From W0P28-013 sp963621145 (lineage in GTDB: Bacteria; Bacteroidota; Bacteroidia; Bacteroidales; Paludibacteraceae), in assembly GCA_963621145.1 (NCBI GenBank), contig CAVFDI010000028.1, forward strand, positions 1 to 22,420: a stretch of 22,420 bases of DNA. Direction: 5' to 3'. The notes below the pieces were generated by a model. It ran no database searches and had not been told where the DNA came from. It was given only the letters and a program-made list of their open reading frames with translations. The translations under genes and the position numbers were made by a program. Below, piece by piece: positions 6,990 through 15,455 of the stretch; position 1 is the first letter of the stretch; the number at the start of each line of letters is the position of its first letter.

Positions 6990-7466
6990 TTAGTACAATT
7001 GGCAAAATTGGGCGTTGATCATTTTTTGCAGATCGGCAGGCGCAATTTCTACCTGAAGTCCGCGCATTCCCGCACTCACAAAGATGGTTTCGAAGGCTTG
7101 GCAACTCTCGTGAACGAAGGTTGGAAAATGCTTTTTCATGCCGATGGGCGAACAGCCGCCGCGAATGTAGCCTGTGAGTGGCAGCAACTCTTTCACAGCA
7201 ATGAGGTCGCAACTTTTATTGCCCGAAATTTTTGCCGCCATTTTCAGATTTATCTCTTCGTTGCCTGGAATGACACAGACAAAATGTCCATTGCGATCGC
7301 CACAAAGCACCAAAGTTTTGAACACGCGCTCGATTGGCTCGCCTAGCTGATCTGCCACATGCTGCGCGCCCAACTCTACCTCGCCAGCATCGTAAGGGTG
7401 CAGCGTGTATTTGATTTTCTGCGCATCGAGCAGACGGGCAACATTGGTTTTCTTTGCGTTTGACAT
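6990..7466 (-). CDS. ybaK: Cys-tRNA(Pro) deacylase, YbaK type
   Basis: A 158-residue trans-editing enzyme that hydrolyses Cys-tRNA(Pro) mis-made by prolyl-tRNA synthetase. The YbaK/EbsC fold is supported by the N-terminal ARLLDAQKIKYTLHPYD start, the conserved Lys50 in RVFKTLVL (the family's essential lysine), the EINLKMAAKISG segment and the GYIRGGCSPIGMKK loop near residues 100-113. The C-terminal SAGMRGLQVEIAPADL segment is also typical. Full length with an ATG start. It begins a probable small operon with the thioredoxin-like gene 25 bp downstream, although the two are functionally unrelated as far as I can tell. Confidence 0.92.
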   Translation of the reverse strand: MSNAKKTNVARLLDAQKIKYTLHPYDAGEVELGAQHVADQLGEPIERVFKTLVLCGDRNGHFVCVIPGNEEINLKMAAKISGNKSCDLIAVKELLPLTGYIRGGCSPIGMKKHFPTFVHESCQAFETIFVSAGMRGLQVEIAPADLQKMINAQFCQLY

Positions 7467-7579
7467 AAAAAGATGAGTAAAATCTAAAAGAATTGGCGAA
7501 CCGTAAAGTTAAAGTATTGGTTTATTTCATCAACATTAAATGCTTAATACAGAGCAAATTACGTATCGTTTACTTTTCA

Positions 7580-8191
7580 TTATTCATTCTTTATTTCCTC
7601 AAAAGAAATCCCTTCGAAAGCCATTTCCGTGAGTCGTTTTTTCAGGGCATCGGCCGACGATTGTCGCACTGCCACGTGCAGCGTGCAGACGTCGGTTTGC
7701 TGTTGCGACACGAGGCGCAGTTGCTGCTCTTTCACCAGCCGAAGCATGCGACTAAGTTGCGCATATTGGCAGGTGATGTTGAAACGCGATTCAACGACCT
7801 TTTCCACAATGTTGGAAGCCGCAATGGCTTCGGCAGCGGCAGTTTTGTAAGCAACCGCCAATCCGCTTGCGCCAAGTAGAATGCCGCCAAAATAGCGCAC
7901 CACAATTATCAGCGTATCGGTCAGTTCGGTGGCGTTCAGTTGTCCAAGAATTGGTCTGCCAGCTGTGCCAGATGGCTCTCCATCGTCGTTGGCGCGAAAG
8001 TTAGTTCGTTCAGCGCCAAGCACATAGGCGTAGCAAACATGCCGTGCATCGTGATATTCGCGCCGTTTTTCATCAACCAAAACCTTCACCTCATCGGCCG
8101 ACGCTACAGGATAAGCAAAGGCTAAAAATCGACTACCTTTCTCCTTGTAAACGCCCTGCGCTGGCGACGATATGGTTTTGTAGGTATCCAT
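7580..8191 (-). CDS. YigZ/IMPACT family protein
   Basis: A 203-residue protein with the UPF0029/IMPACT N-terminal domain: KGSRFLAFAYPV near residue 19, the HDARHVCYAYVLG segment, the family signature DDGEPSGTAGRPIL and RYFGGILLGASGL. The C-terminal ~70 residues match the DUF1949 domain (ferredoxin-like, ITCQYAQLSRMLRLV). IMPACT homologues in eukaryotes modulate translation stress signalling through GCN1; the bacterial role is not settled. The gene is a single complete unit with 113-136 bp spacers on each side and no recognisable promoter. Confidence 0.9.
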   Translation of the reverse strand: MDTYKTISSPAQGVYKEKGSRFLAFAYPVASADEVKVLVDEKRREYHDARHVCYAYVLGAERTNFRANDDGEPSGTAGRPILGQLNATELTDTLIIVVRYFGGILLGASGLAVAYKTAAAEAIAASNIVEKVVESRFNITCQYAQLSRMLRLVKEQQLRLVSQQQTDVCTLHVAVRQSSADALKKRLTEMAFEGISFEEIKNE

Positions 8192-8327
8192 GTTTTTCGT
8201 GCTACGCGCTGTTTCTTTGTTGTAGTTGATGAGTTAGTTGAATACCTGTGAGATAAAATAACTTTCAAATCTTCAATTTTCAATTTATTAAGTAATTGAA
8301 AATTAGATAAATAGGCAATTAAAAACT

Positions 8328-9866
8328 CTACTCTCTGAAATAAACCCTTCTTACTCGTGGCGAAATGGACGTAAGTACTTCGTAAGGAATGGTGCCGAGC
8401 AGTTTTGCAAGCACCGAAATGCGCTGTTCATCGTTGAATATCACTACTTCGTCGCCAACTTTTGCGTTCAAACCCGTTACATCTACCATCAGCAAATCCA
8501 TGCACACATTGCCCACGGTTGGTATGTGCTGACCTTTGTAGAGGAATGTGGCGTTGCCGTTGCCAAGTCGGCGATCGATGCCATCGGCGTAACCGAGCGG
8601 CAGCAGTGCAATTTCTGAATCTTTCGTTATTTTTCCGCGACGATTGTAGCCCACAGTGTCGCCCGCTTTCACAGTCTTCAGTTGCATAATGTGCGTGCTG
8701 AGCGAGCAGACGTTGCGCAGTTTTTCTTCGTTCACGCAGTTCATGCCCCACAGCCCGATGCCGAGGCGCGCCATGTCGAACTGATATTCCGAGAAACGCT
8801 CTATTCCAGCGGTATTGAGCGTATGTTTTATCACCGTATAGCCCAATCCGCGCTCGAGCATTTCGGCATTTTTGCGGAAAAGTTCAATCTGTTGCAGCGT
8901 GAAAGCGTCCATCTCGGGCGAAGGCTCGTCGGCAGCGGCAAGGTGCGAAAAAGTCGATGCCACACGCACACCATTCTGATTGCGCAGCAGCTCAATCACT
9001 TTGGGCAGATCGTCGGCTTCGAAACCAGCGCGGTGCATGCCAGTGTCCAATTTTATGTGTATCGGATAATCTTTCAGACCATGCTGTTTGGCCGCCGCAA
9101 TCATCGTTTTCAAGAATTGGAACGAGCAAACCTCGGGTTCCAAATGATGACGAATGAGATGATGCAGCGCCGTTTCCATCGGGTCGAGGACGATTATCGG
9201 CAACTGAATGCCCGCTTGGCGCAACTCCACGCCTTCGTTCACAAACGCCACGCCAAGATAGTCGACGCCATAGTGCTGCATGGCTTGCGCCACCTCAACC
9301 GAACCGCTTCCGTAGGCCGATGCCTTCACCATGCACATCAGTTTTGTGGTTGGTTTCAGCTTCGAGCGGAAATAGTCGATGTTGTGAAACATGGCATCGA
9401 AATTTATCTCCATCACCGTGTCGTGAGCCAGCAATCGCAGGTGCGAAAGTATGAGATCGGGGTCGAATTCGGGCGCAATTTTCAGCAAAATAGCCTCGTT
9501 GTGAAGTGTTTGTAACTCGTCGGAAAGCAAAAAATCGTGCGTCGTCTGAAAAAACGATTTCTCCTGAATATCAAACAGTTTCGAGTGCGAAGAGAGTTCA
9601 TTTCCAATGAAAATAACCCTATTCACAGATTTTGTTTCGATGGCTTGGCAGATGTTGGCGTAGAACATTTCGCAAACCACATCGTCGCCATTGATATCGC
9701 TCACTATGAGCGTGCGTTTCAGGTTTTGATTGGCCGATTGTTGCTCCATGAACCCGAGCGCATGCTTAGTGAGCGAGGTCAAGTCGGAGTCGTGCGTGTC
9801 GCGCACCAGCAAGCACCCGTTGATGCCCGCCTCCACCTCGAAACGTGGTTGTCGATTGTCAGTCAT
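8328..9866 (-). CDS. alr: Alanine racemase carrying an isolated MurF C-terminal domain
   Basis: A 512-residue protein. Residues about 150-512 are a complete PLP alanine racemase: Lys181 in VKASAYG binds PLP, HIKLDTGMHRAGF starts near 270, the catalytic Tyr407 is in VGYNRR, and LPLGYADGIDRRLGNG and VGNVCMD follow. The enzyme makes D-Ala for peptidoglycan in the cytosol. Residues about 10-148 are not racemase: LVRDTHDSDLTSL...KRTLIVSDI, the FIG(N)ELS segment, FFQTTHDFL and NEAILLKIA resemble the last (glutamate-ligase C) domain of MurF. Bacteroidota commonly have an ~820-residue MurF-Alr fusion; here the first two MurF domains, including the ATP-binding P-loop, are absent. The frame is closed by TAA at 9873-9875, only two codons upstream, and nagB ends 129 bp away, so no MurF remainder exists here. 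A separate murF would be needed elsewhere. Confidence 0.9.
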   Translation of the reverse strand: MTDNRQPRFEVEAGINGCLLVRDTHDSDLTSLTKHALGFMEQQSANQNLKRTLIVSDINGDDVVCEMFYANICQAIETKSVNRVIFIGNELSSHSKLFDIQEKSFFQTTHDFLLSDELQTLHNEAILLKIAPEFDPDLILSHLRLLAHDTVMEINFDAMFHNIDYFRSKLKPTTKLMCMVKASAYGSGSVEVAQAMQHYGVDYLGVAFVNEGVELRQAGIQLPIIVLDPMETALHHLIRHHLEPEVCSFQFLKTMIAAAKQHGLKDYPIHIKLDTGMHRAGFEADDLPKVIELLRNQNGVRVASTFSHLAAADEPSPEMDAFTLQQIELFRKNAEMLERGLGYTVIKHTLNTAGIERFSEYQFDMARLGIGLWGMNCVNEEKLRNVCSLSTHIMQLKTVKAGDTVGYNRRGKITKDSEIALLPLGYADGIDRRLGNGNATFLYKGQHIPTVGNVCMDLLMVDVTGLNAKVGDEVVIFNDEQRISVLAKLLGTIPYEVLTSISPRVRRVYFRE

Positions 9867-9879
9867 TTCAGATTAGTAG

Positions 9880-9905
9880 CAAGTCGCAAGAAACAAGTCG
9901 CAAGA
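9880..9905. repeat. 12-bp direct repeat CAAGTCGCAAGA upstream of alr
   Basis: Exact copies at 9880-9891 and 9894-9905 (14-bp period), 14-39 bp upstream of the alr ATG. AAGTCGCAAGAT from the second copy recurs inverted at 20677-20688, where it encodes the end of a ketosynthase. Confidence 0.75.
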
Positions 9906-9995
9906 TTTGTTTTCTGCAAATGAAAAAAACAGCGCAATTAAATCAAAATTGAGCGGAGAGCTTTGTCGAGCCGTCAATCTTACTTAATTCTTAAT

Positions 9996-10805
9996 TCACA
10001 ACAGGTTTTCTGCGTTCAGATTTTCCTTTTCGATGTCGAGGAAATAGCGGTAAGTGCCGACTTTCAGTTCGTAGCAAGCCTCGGTGTCGCACACAATGAT
10101 GCCGCGCGGGTGCAGTTGCAGCGCACTCACAGTCCACATTTGCGAAACGCCCTCTTCCACTGCGTGTTTCAGCGCACGGGCTTTGTTGTGACCGTTCACA
10201 ATAATCAGCACTTCGCGAGCGTCGAGCACTGTGCCAACGCCCACGGTGAGGGCAGTTTTCGGCACTTTGTTCACATCGTTGTCGAAAAAGCGCGAATTGG
10301 CAATGATGGTGTCGGTAGTCAGCGTTTTTTGGCGTGTGCGCGATGCCAACGACGAACCAGGTTCGTTGAAAGCGATGTGTCCGTCGGGACCAATACCGCC
10401 CAAAAACAGATCGATTCCGCCAGCGGCTTTGATGCGTGCTTCGTAGTTGGCGCACTCGGCTTCAAGGTCGGCTGCGTTGCCATTCAGAATGTTCACATTC
10501 TCTTTTTTGATGTCGATATGGCGGAAAAAATTGTTCCACATAAACGAGTGGTAACTTTCGGGGTGCTCTTCGGGCAGACCGATGTATTCGTCCATGTTGA
10601 AAGTGATGACATTGCGGAACGAAACCACGCCTTGTTTGTTCAGGCTGATGAGTTCGCGATACATGCCAAGTGGCGATGAGCCTGTGGGCAATCCCAGCAC
10701 AAATGGTTTTTGTTCGGTAGGTTTTGCTTCGTTGATGCGGCGAGCGACATAGCGTGCTGCCCAGCGCGAAACCTCGTTGTAATCGGGTTCAATTATGAGT
10801 CTCAT
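9996..10805 (-). CDS. nagB: Glucosamine-6-phosphate deaminase
   Basis: A 269-residue cytosolic enzyme that converts glucosamine-6-phosphate to fructose-6-phosphate and ammonia. It matches the E. coli NagB pattern almost residue for residue: LPTGSSP at 39-45, NMDEYIGL with Asp72, and GGIGPDGHIAFNEPGSS with Asp141, His143 and Glu148. Residues of the GlcNAc-6-P allosteric site (Ser151, Arg158, Lys160, Tyr254 by the same numbering) are also present, so it is probably an allosterically regulated hexameric type. It starts 40 bp after fabD and reads in the same direction, so it may be co-transcribed from the fabD promoter. Its products feed amino-sugar and peptidoglycan metabolism, as does the downstream alr. 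Confidence 0.95.
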   Translation of the reverse strand: MRLIIEPDYNEVSRWAARYVARRINEAKPTEQKPFVLGLPTGSSPLGMYRELISLNKQGVVSFRNVITFNMDEYIGLPEEHPESYHSFMWNNFFRHIDIKKENVNILNGNAADLEAECANYEARIKAAGGIDLFLGGIGPDGHIAFNEPGSSLASRTRQKTLTTDTIIANSRFFDNDVNKVPKTALTVGVGTVLDAREVLIIVNGHNKARALKHAVEEGVSQMWTVSALQLHPRGIIVCDTEACYELKVGTYRYFLDIEKENLNAENLL

Positions 10806-10845
10806 TTTTTTGTTTATTTCTGATTTCTAGATTTCTGATTTCCAA

Positions 10846-11715
10846 TTATTCTGCAACCACATTCGCATCAATTTTGTGAATGAGGCCTTGAAGCACAGTG
10901 CCAGGACCGAGTTCTTTGAAGTGATCGGCGCCATCGGCTATCATGTGGCGCACGCTCTGGCTCCAACGCACTGGACCAGTGAGTTGCGCAATGCTGTTTG
11001 CTTTTATCTCGTCGGGCGCAGTGTGTGGTTGCGCATCGAAATTTTGATAAACAGGGCAAATTGGCGTGTGGAACTCGGTAGCACGAATGGCAGTCTCCAA
11101 TTCGGCGCGCGCAGGCTCCATCAGTGGCGAGTGAAATGCACCGCCAACCGACAATTTAATGGCGCGTTTTGCACCAGCGGCTTTCAATTTTTCGCAAGCG
11201 GCATCGATGGCCTCTACTGCGCCCGAAATCACAAGCTGTCCAGGGCAGTTGTAGTTGGCAGGAACCACCACGCCATCGATGGTTTTCACAATTGCTTCGA
11301 CCTGTTCGTCGGGCATGGCAATGACGGCTGCCATGGTGCCAGGCTGCATTTCGCAAGCCTTTTGCATGGCTTGAGCGCGTGCGGCTACCAGTCGCAAACC
11401 ATCGTCGAAAGTGAGTGCGCGAGCGGCTACCAAGGCCGAAAATTCACCCAGCGAGTGACCAGCCACCATATCGGGCTTGAATTCGTCGCCCAAAACCAAC
11501 GCCGAAATCACAGAGTGCAGAAAAACGGCAGGCTGCGTAACTTTAGTTTGGCGCAGGTCGTCGTCGGTGCCTGCAAACATCAAATCGGTGATGCGGAAAC
11601 CAAGAATCTGGTTGGCGCGTTCAAAAAGGTCTTTGGCCAGCGGCGACGACTCGTAAAGGTCTTTGCCCATGCCCACAAACTGAGCACCTTGACCAGGAAA
11701 AACGTATGCATTCAT
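10846..11715 (-). CDS. fabD: Malonyl-CoA:ACP transacylase
   Basis: A 289-residue enzyme that moves malonyl from CoA to acyl carrier protein, supplying extender units for fatty-acid or polyketide elongation. Motifs are FPGQGAQ at 6-12, the nucleophile Ser88 in GHSLGE, Arg113 that binds the malonyl carboxylate, and His195 in GGAFHSP. An in-frame ATG at 11772 would add 19 residues with no family counterpart and would lie upstream of the promoter box, so I chose the ATG at 11713-11715 directly before NAYVFPGQG. The gene begins 85 bp after the large exporter-acyltransferase gene and has its own promoter. It may be the cell's only fabD or may be shared with the adjacent ketosynthase cluster. Confidence 0.94.
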   Translation of the reverse strand: MNAYVFPGQGAQFVGMGKDLYESSPLAKDLFERANQILGFRITDLMFAGTDDDLRQTKVTQPAVFLHSVISALVLGDEFKPDMVAGHSLGEFSALVAARALTFDDGLRLVAARAQAMQKACEMQPGTMAAVIAMPDEQVEAIVKTIDGVVVPANYNCPGQLVISGAVEAIDAACEKLKAAGAKRAIKLSVGGAFHSPLMEPARAELETAIRATEFHTPICPVYQNFDAQPHTAPDEIKANSIAQLTGPVRWSQSVRHMIADGADHFKELGPGTVLQGLIHKIDANVVAE

Positions 11716-11749
11716 ATTTTCAGAAGTGTTATGATTTTGAAATAACCTG

Positions 11750-11757
11750 CAAAAGTA
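11750..11757 (-). promoter_or_regulatory. Promoter -7 box for fabD
   Basis: Minus-strand TACTTTTG is an exact TAnnTTTG match followed by CA, placed 34 bp upstream of the fabD ATG. A TTG at 11780-11782 (minus strand) gives a 22-bp spacer, close to the usual -33/-7 spacing. It separates fabD-nagB from the upstream cluster transcript. Confidence 0.6.
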
Positions 11758-11800
11758 CGGAATTTGAACCAATCAGTAGCAATTTTGCCTCGATGAGTTA

Positions 11801-14800
11801 TTAACAATGCAACGTAACAACTTGTAAGCCAGCATTTTGGCAACGTTCGATTATTGCCGTATTCTTTTCCGAAATCAGATGGAAATCGGCCTTGGGCAAT
11901 GGCGCCGTGAGTGCATCGGCACAAGTGAATGTGGCATTTGGCAGATTGTAGTGCTGACAGAAAGCGACTTTTTCCGCATCATTATCAATACCGACAATGG
12001 TGCGATGGCGCGACAGCAGAGCCAACATCAAGCCTTCGGGCGCATAGCCGCAACCGAGCAATGCCACTGTAGCTGTGCGCGGAATTTGTCGGTCGAGGTC
12101 GGCGAAATAATCATTTTTTCTGGCTTTCAGGCGCAGTTTCAACTCTATTTCGGTCTCTTTGTAGAGCAGATGATGCCGCCAATCGCCACGGAAAAAGCAA
12201 TTCTTGGGCGTATTGAACTCGTCGCAAAGCAGGTCGTACTGTTGCTGCAGATAGGTTCTGAAATTTTTGCTCCGTTCCTGATAAGTTGTGCCAAAAGTCG
12301 TATCGTCGTAAGCCACACGCGGCAACACACGCACCACCGAAATTCCCTGTTTCACGAGCAACGGCTGGCGTTTCGACATTATCATGCCATTGCCATAGTT
12401 CACTATCGGAACAATGTCGAGTTTGTGTTTTTCGGCCAAAAGGAATGCGCCCTTGTGAAAACGCTGCACTTGCAAATCAGTCGAGCGTGTGCCTTCGGGG
12501 AAAATCAGCACCGAATAACCTTCGGCAATGCGCTCAGTAACGATTTTATCGATTTCGTCCATGCCCAAATCGGAATGCATGTAGCCCGACATGCGCACCG
12601 CCCAACCAAAAAGCGGCGAATTCCAAATATATTTTTTGGTAACGACTACCAATTTTGGCACCATGCTAACAATGGCCGCTAAATCAATTACCGACTGATG
12701 ATTGGCAATGATGATGGCAGGTTTTTCGAAGGTTTCGCCATTTTTTTGACGCATGTTATGCACATTGGGAACAAAATGATGCACACAGTAGAGCGACAAT
12801 CGCGTAGCTTGACACATGACGTGGCGTTTCCAGCGCCAAGTCGACGGAATAATGATCACGACGAGAATGAAAATTTGCGTCAGCAGGCTCAGCAAAAGTA
12901 ACACGACTAAGACATACGCCGAACGCAAAACATCGCCCAAGGCAATGGGCCAACCGCCTTTCGACACAGGCCAAGTGACGAGCCAGCGGAACAACAGCGG
13001 CTGCAGAATGTACGACACAAACACAACCACCAAAATGCCCAACAGCGACACCAACGCCAGCGAGTGCACCGCAGGGTGACGAGCAAAAAGCAGCGCGCCC
13101 ATACCTATCACAGTCATCAGCGACGAGAAGAAAATGGCGTTTTTGTGCGCTGGGAGCATGCTTTTCCCTTCGCGATATTCGCTACGCAAGCCGTCGAGCA
13201 CAAATATGCTGAAATCGTCGCCAATGCCGAAAATAAAGGTCGAAAGAATGATATTGACAATGTTGAATTCGATGCCGAAAATGGCCATAAATCCAAGAAT
13301 GATGAACCAACTGATGAACATCGGCAGAAATGCCAGCAGCGCCAATTCTATGCGACCGTAGGAGATGAGTAGCACGCCAAAAATGAGCAGCGACGAGATG
13401 GCGAGAATCAGGTTGAAATCGTCGGAGATGGATTGCGCCGCCTGCCCAATGAAATAACTCTGATCGATGATGGCCGCCGTGGTTGCCACTTGCGCATAGA
13501 GGTCAGATTTTTGCCCATCGTCGACCCAAACCTGCGCCAACAGGCAAGTTTCGTCGCTTCCCCGCTCTATCAGACTCGAAAATGCCATAGGATGCTCGGC
13601 GCATTCGGCCAAAAGATCGTGCGGTGCGTATTTTTTGCCGATTATCTCGAAAAATTCGTCGAATGCATCTGCCGAAAAGCCAGCATTTTGTGCCGATTTC
13701 TTTACTTTTTCTGAAATCTGTGCAATTTTATCTTCCGAAAAATAGGCATTCCACCGTGCAATGCGTTCTGTTTGAACCGCATCGGTTGGCAAGAAATCGG
13801 CCGCCGACATAAATTTCTGCACCTTCTGCTCCGTTTGCGATTGCTGAAGAATGGCGGCTGTGGCGCGATAATCGTCCAAAGCTTGCGCATCGTTGCCGTG
13901 CGACACAAGCAAAACCGACACATCTTCGTCGGGACGATTTTGCAGACGTTGCCCAGCTTTCTCGAGGTGAGACGGACGATAGTAGATTTTCATCATGTCG
14001 TAGTCGAACTTTACATCGTCGCACTTAAACAAAGCCACCACAAAAACTATCAGCAAACCCGCTATCAGCCAGCGATTGCGGTCGTATGGGAAAGAATTTA
14101 TCTTGTCGATAATCTGCATGGTGCGCCGCTTGGTTTGACACCCTTCGATGGTGAGAAAATGCGGCAAAAAGATGAGGCAAAACAGTGTTGTGCCAATCAA
14201 ACACGAGGCGGCAAACAGGCCAAAATCCTGCAAAAGCGGCGAACTGGTGAACTGCAAACCTACAAATGCGCCAATGGTAGTGATGCTGCCAATGGTGAGT
14301 GGATAAGTCAGTTCGGTAATCACCTGACGAGCGTTGGAGCTATGCTCGGCGTGCGAAATCACATGCACCGAATAACTCAGCGCCACGCCCAAAATCACCG
14401 CTCCAGTGCCAATGGCGATGGCCGAAATTTGTCCCTGAATGAGAAATGCGCATGCTGCAGCAAACAATGCTCCATAGAAAACAGGCAAAATGAGCAGCAA
14501 AATGGTGCGTTTTCGCTTGAATGCCAGCAAGATAAGCGCGGCAATAACCACCAGCGCAATGTTCAACGTCACCATCAAGTCGCGCTGAATTTGGCGCGCA
14601 TTGTAGGTGGCGATTATCGGCACACCATAACATTCGGCGGCAATGTTTTCGGTCTGATTATTCGCCGCCTCCAAACTCTCCTCGATGGCAGTGGTCAGTT
14701 CGTCGTTCAAGGCCGATGCGTTGCTGCCATCTTGCGAATCGATAAAGGCGTAAAGCGTCTTGTAATCGTTGCTGAAAAGGCGATCGTCGTACACCGCATA

Positions 14801-15382
14801 GCCATCGAACTGATTGAAATTTGAGAGTTTCGACAGTGTTTTTCCGCCCAAACCGAACGGATCGCGTAACACCACATCTTGCACGCCCACGCTCATTGGC
14901 GACATCAGATCGTTGTAGTTCTCGGCCATACGAGCGGCACAATTTTGCGGCAGCAGCATACTGTCGAGCGCAGTGTAATCGGCAGAATCGAGAAAAACGG
15001 GAAGATTTTGGTAGATGAAATTGATGGTGTTGTCGACCACCGAAATATCGATGCGCGAGTCGAGTGCCAAAATGTGCGCCGAATCGGTGCGTTGCCAAAG
15101 TTCGTCCTCGAAAATGTCGGCTGCAGCAATCAAATCGTCGGGCGTAACTTGCTCATTTTCAGCCGAGAAAAGAACGATGATGCGATCTTTTATCTTCAGA
15201 TTTGCCAACACCTCCTGATTGCGTTGCTCTTCGCTTTCGGGCAAAAAATTGGAGATGTCGGTGTGCAGCCGCAGTTGCGACGCCAATACGCCCATCACCA
15301 CCACCGAACCAATCAACAATGTCCACATCAAACCGCGATGCAGCCGCAAAAAATCGTATATTTTCAAAAAAAATCGAGTCAT
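11801..15382 (-). CDS. Trifunctional MMPL exporter / PlsC-type acyltransferase / SAM-methyltransferase-like protein
   Basis: A 1193-residue inner-membrane protein. Residues 1-805 form an MMPL/RND exporter: one span near 20-37, a large periplasmic domain, five spans at 271-408, another at 437-455, a second periplasmic domain, and five spans at 655-797. FGIGDDFSIF at 718-727 is the conserved membrane-embedded acidic motif. After a further span (820-846) comes a PlsC-like acyltransferase with NHQSVID at 894-900 (the NHx4D catalytic motif) and FPEGTRS at 961-967. The last ~120 residues resemble a methyltransferase Rossmann unit, with LLGCGYAPEG at 1108-1117 and GIDND at 1131-1135, but are short and may be degenerate. 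To my knowledge this three-part order is recognised in Bacteroidota aryl-polyene-like clusters. The likely role is acylating a lipid carrier with the finished chain and exporting it. It follows the GT2 gene by 73 bp. Confidence 0.88.
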   Translation of the reverse strand: MTRFFLKIYDFLRLHRGLMWTLLIGSVVVMGVLASQLRLHTDISNFLPESEEQRNQEVLANLKIKDRIIVLFSAENEQVTPDDLIAAADIFEDELWQRTDSAHILALDSRIDISVVDNTINFIYQNLPVFLDSADYTALDSMLLPQNCAARMAENYNDLMSPMSVGVQDVVLRDPFGLGGKTLSKLSNFNQFDGYAVYDDRLFSNDYKTLYAFIDSQDGSNASALNDELTTAIEESLEAANNQTENIAAECYGVPIIATYNARQIQRDLMVTLNIALVVIAALILLAFKRKRTILLLILPVFYGALFAAACAFLIQGQISAIAIGTGAVILGVALSYSVHVISHAEHSSNARQVITELTYPLTIGSITTIGAFVGLQFTSSPLLQDFGLFAASCLIGTTLFCLIFLPHFLTIEGCQTKRRTMQIIDKINSFPYDRNRWLIAGLLIVFVVALFKCDDVKFDYDMMKIYYRPSHLEKAGQRLQNRPDEDVSVLLVSHGNDAQALDDYRATAAILQQSQTEQKVQKFMSAADFLPTDAVQTERIARWNAYFSEDKIAQISEKVKKSAQNAGFSADAFDEFFEIIGKKYAPHDLLAECAEHPMAFSSLIERGSDETCLLAQVWVDDGQKSDLYAQVATTAAIIDQSYFIGQAAQSISDDFNLILAISSLLIFGVLLISYGRIELALLAFLPMFISWFIILGFMAIFGIEFNIVNIILSTFIFGIGDDFSIFVLDGLRSEYREGKSMLPAHKNAIFFSSLMTVIGMGALLFARHPAVHSLALVSLLGILVVVFVSYILQPLLFRWLVTWPVSKGGWPIALGDVLRSAYVLVVLLLLSLLTQIFILVVIIIPSTWRWKRHVMCQATRLSLYCVHHFVPNVHNMRQKNGETFEKPAIIIANHQSVIDLAAIVSMVPKLVVVTKKYIWNSPLFGWAVRMSGYMHSDLGMDEIDKIVTERIAEGYSVLIFPEGTRSTDLQVQRFHKGAFLLAEKHKLDIVPIVNYGNGMIMSKRQPLLVKQGISVVRVLPRVAYDDTTFGTTYQERSKNFRTYLQQQYDLLCDEFNTPKNCFFRGDWRHHLLYKETEIELKLRLKARKNDYFADLDRQIPRTATVALLGCGYAPEGLMLALLSRHRTIVGIDNDAEKVAFCQHYNLPNATFTCADALTAPLPKADFHLISEKNTAIIERCQNAGLQVVTLHC

Positions 15383-15389
15383 ATTTTTT

Positions 15390-15422
15390 AGTTAGAAGTG
15401 AGGAGTGAGCAGTTAGAAGTGA
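15390..15422. repeat. 12-bp direct repeat AGTTAGAAGTGA in the spacer before the MMPL gene
   Basis: Exact copies at 15390-15401 and 15411-15422 (21-bp period). The intervening GAAGTGAGGAGTGAGCAG (15395-15412) has a 16/18 match, inverted, at 20597-20614. It lies 8 bp upstream of the MMPL-fusion ATG. Confidence 0.7.
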
Positions 15423-15455
15423 TTGCGGAATGCTGTAGAAAGCCAATTTGAAATT

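Noticed and set aside
8682..9515. 277-residue open frame on the plus strand
   Set aside because: Lies wholly antisense to the well-supported alanine racemase, with no recognisable domain and a composition typical of reverse-strand shadow translation.
9867..9995. Frameshifted remainder of MurF upstream of alr
   Set aside because: Only 129 bp separate alr from nagB, far too short for the missing MurF domains, and the sequence is repeat-like with a close in-frame TAA.
10876..11745. 289-residue open frame on the plus strand
   Set aside because: Antisense to fabD, whose catalytic motifs are all present; no protein family features.
11716..11772. N-terminal extension of fabD from an upstream ATG
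   Set aside because: Its 19 residues have no family counterpart and the predicted promoter box (11750-11757) lies inside the extension.
13772..14824. 350-residue open frame on the plus strand
   Set aside because: Antisense to the MMPL exporter domain. The length comes from codon bias on the opposite strand.
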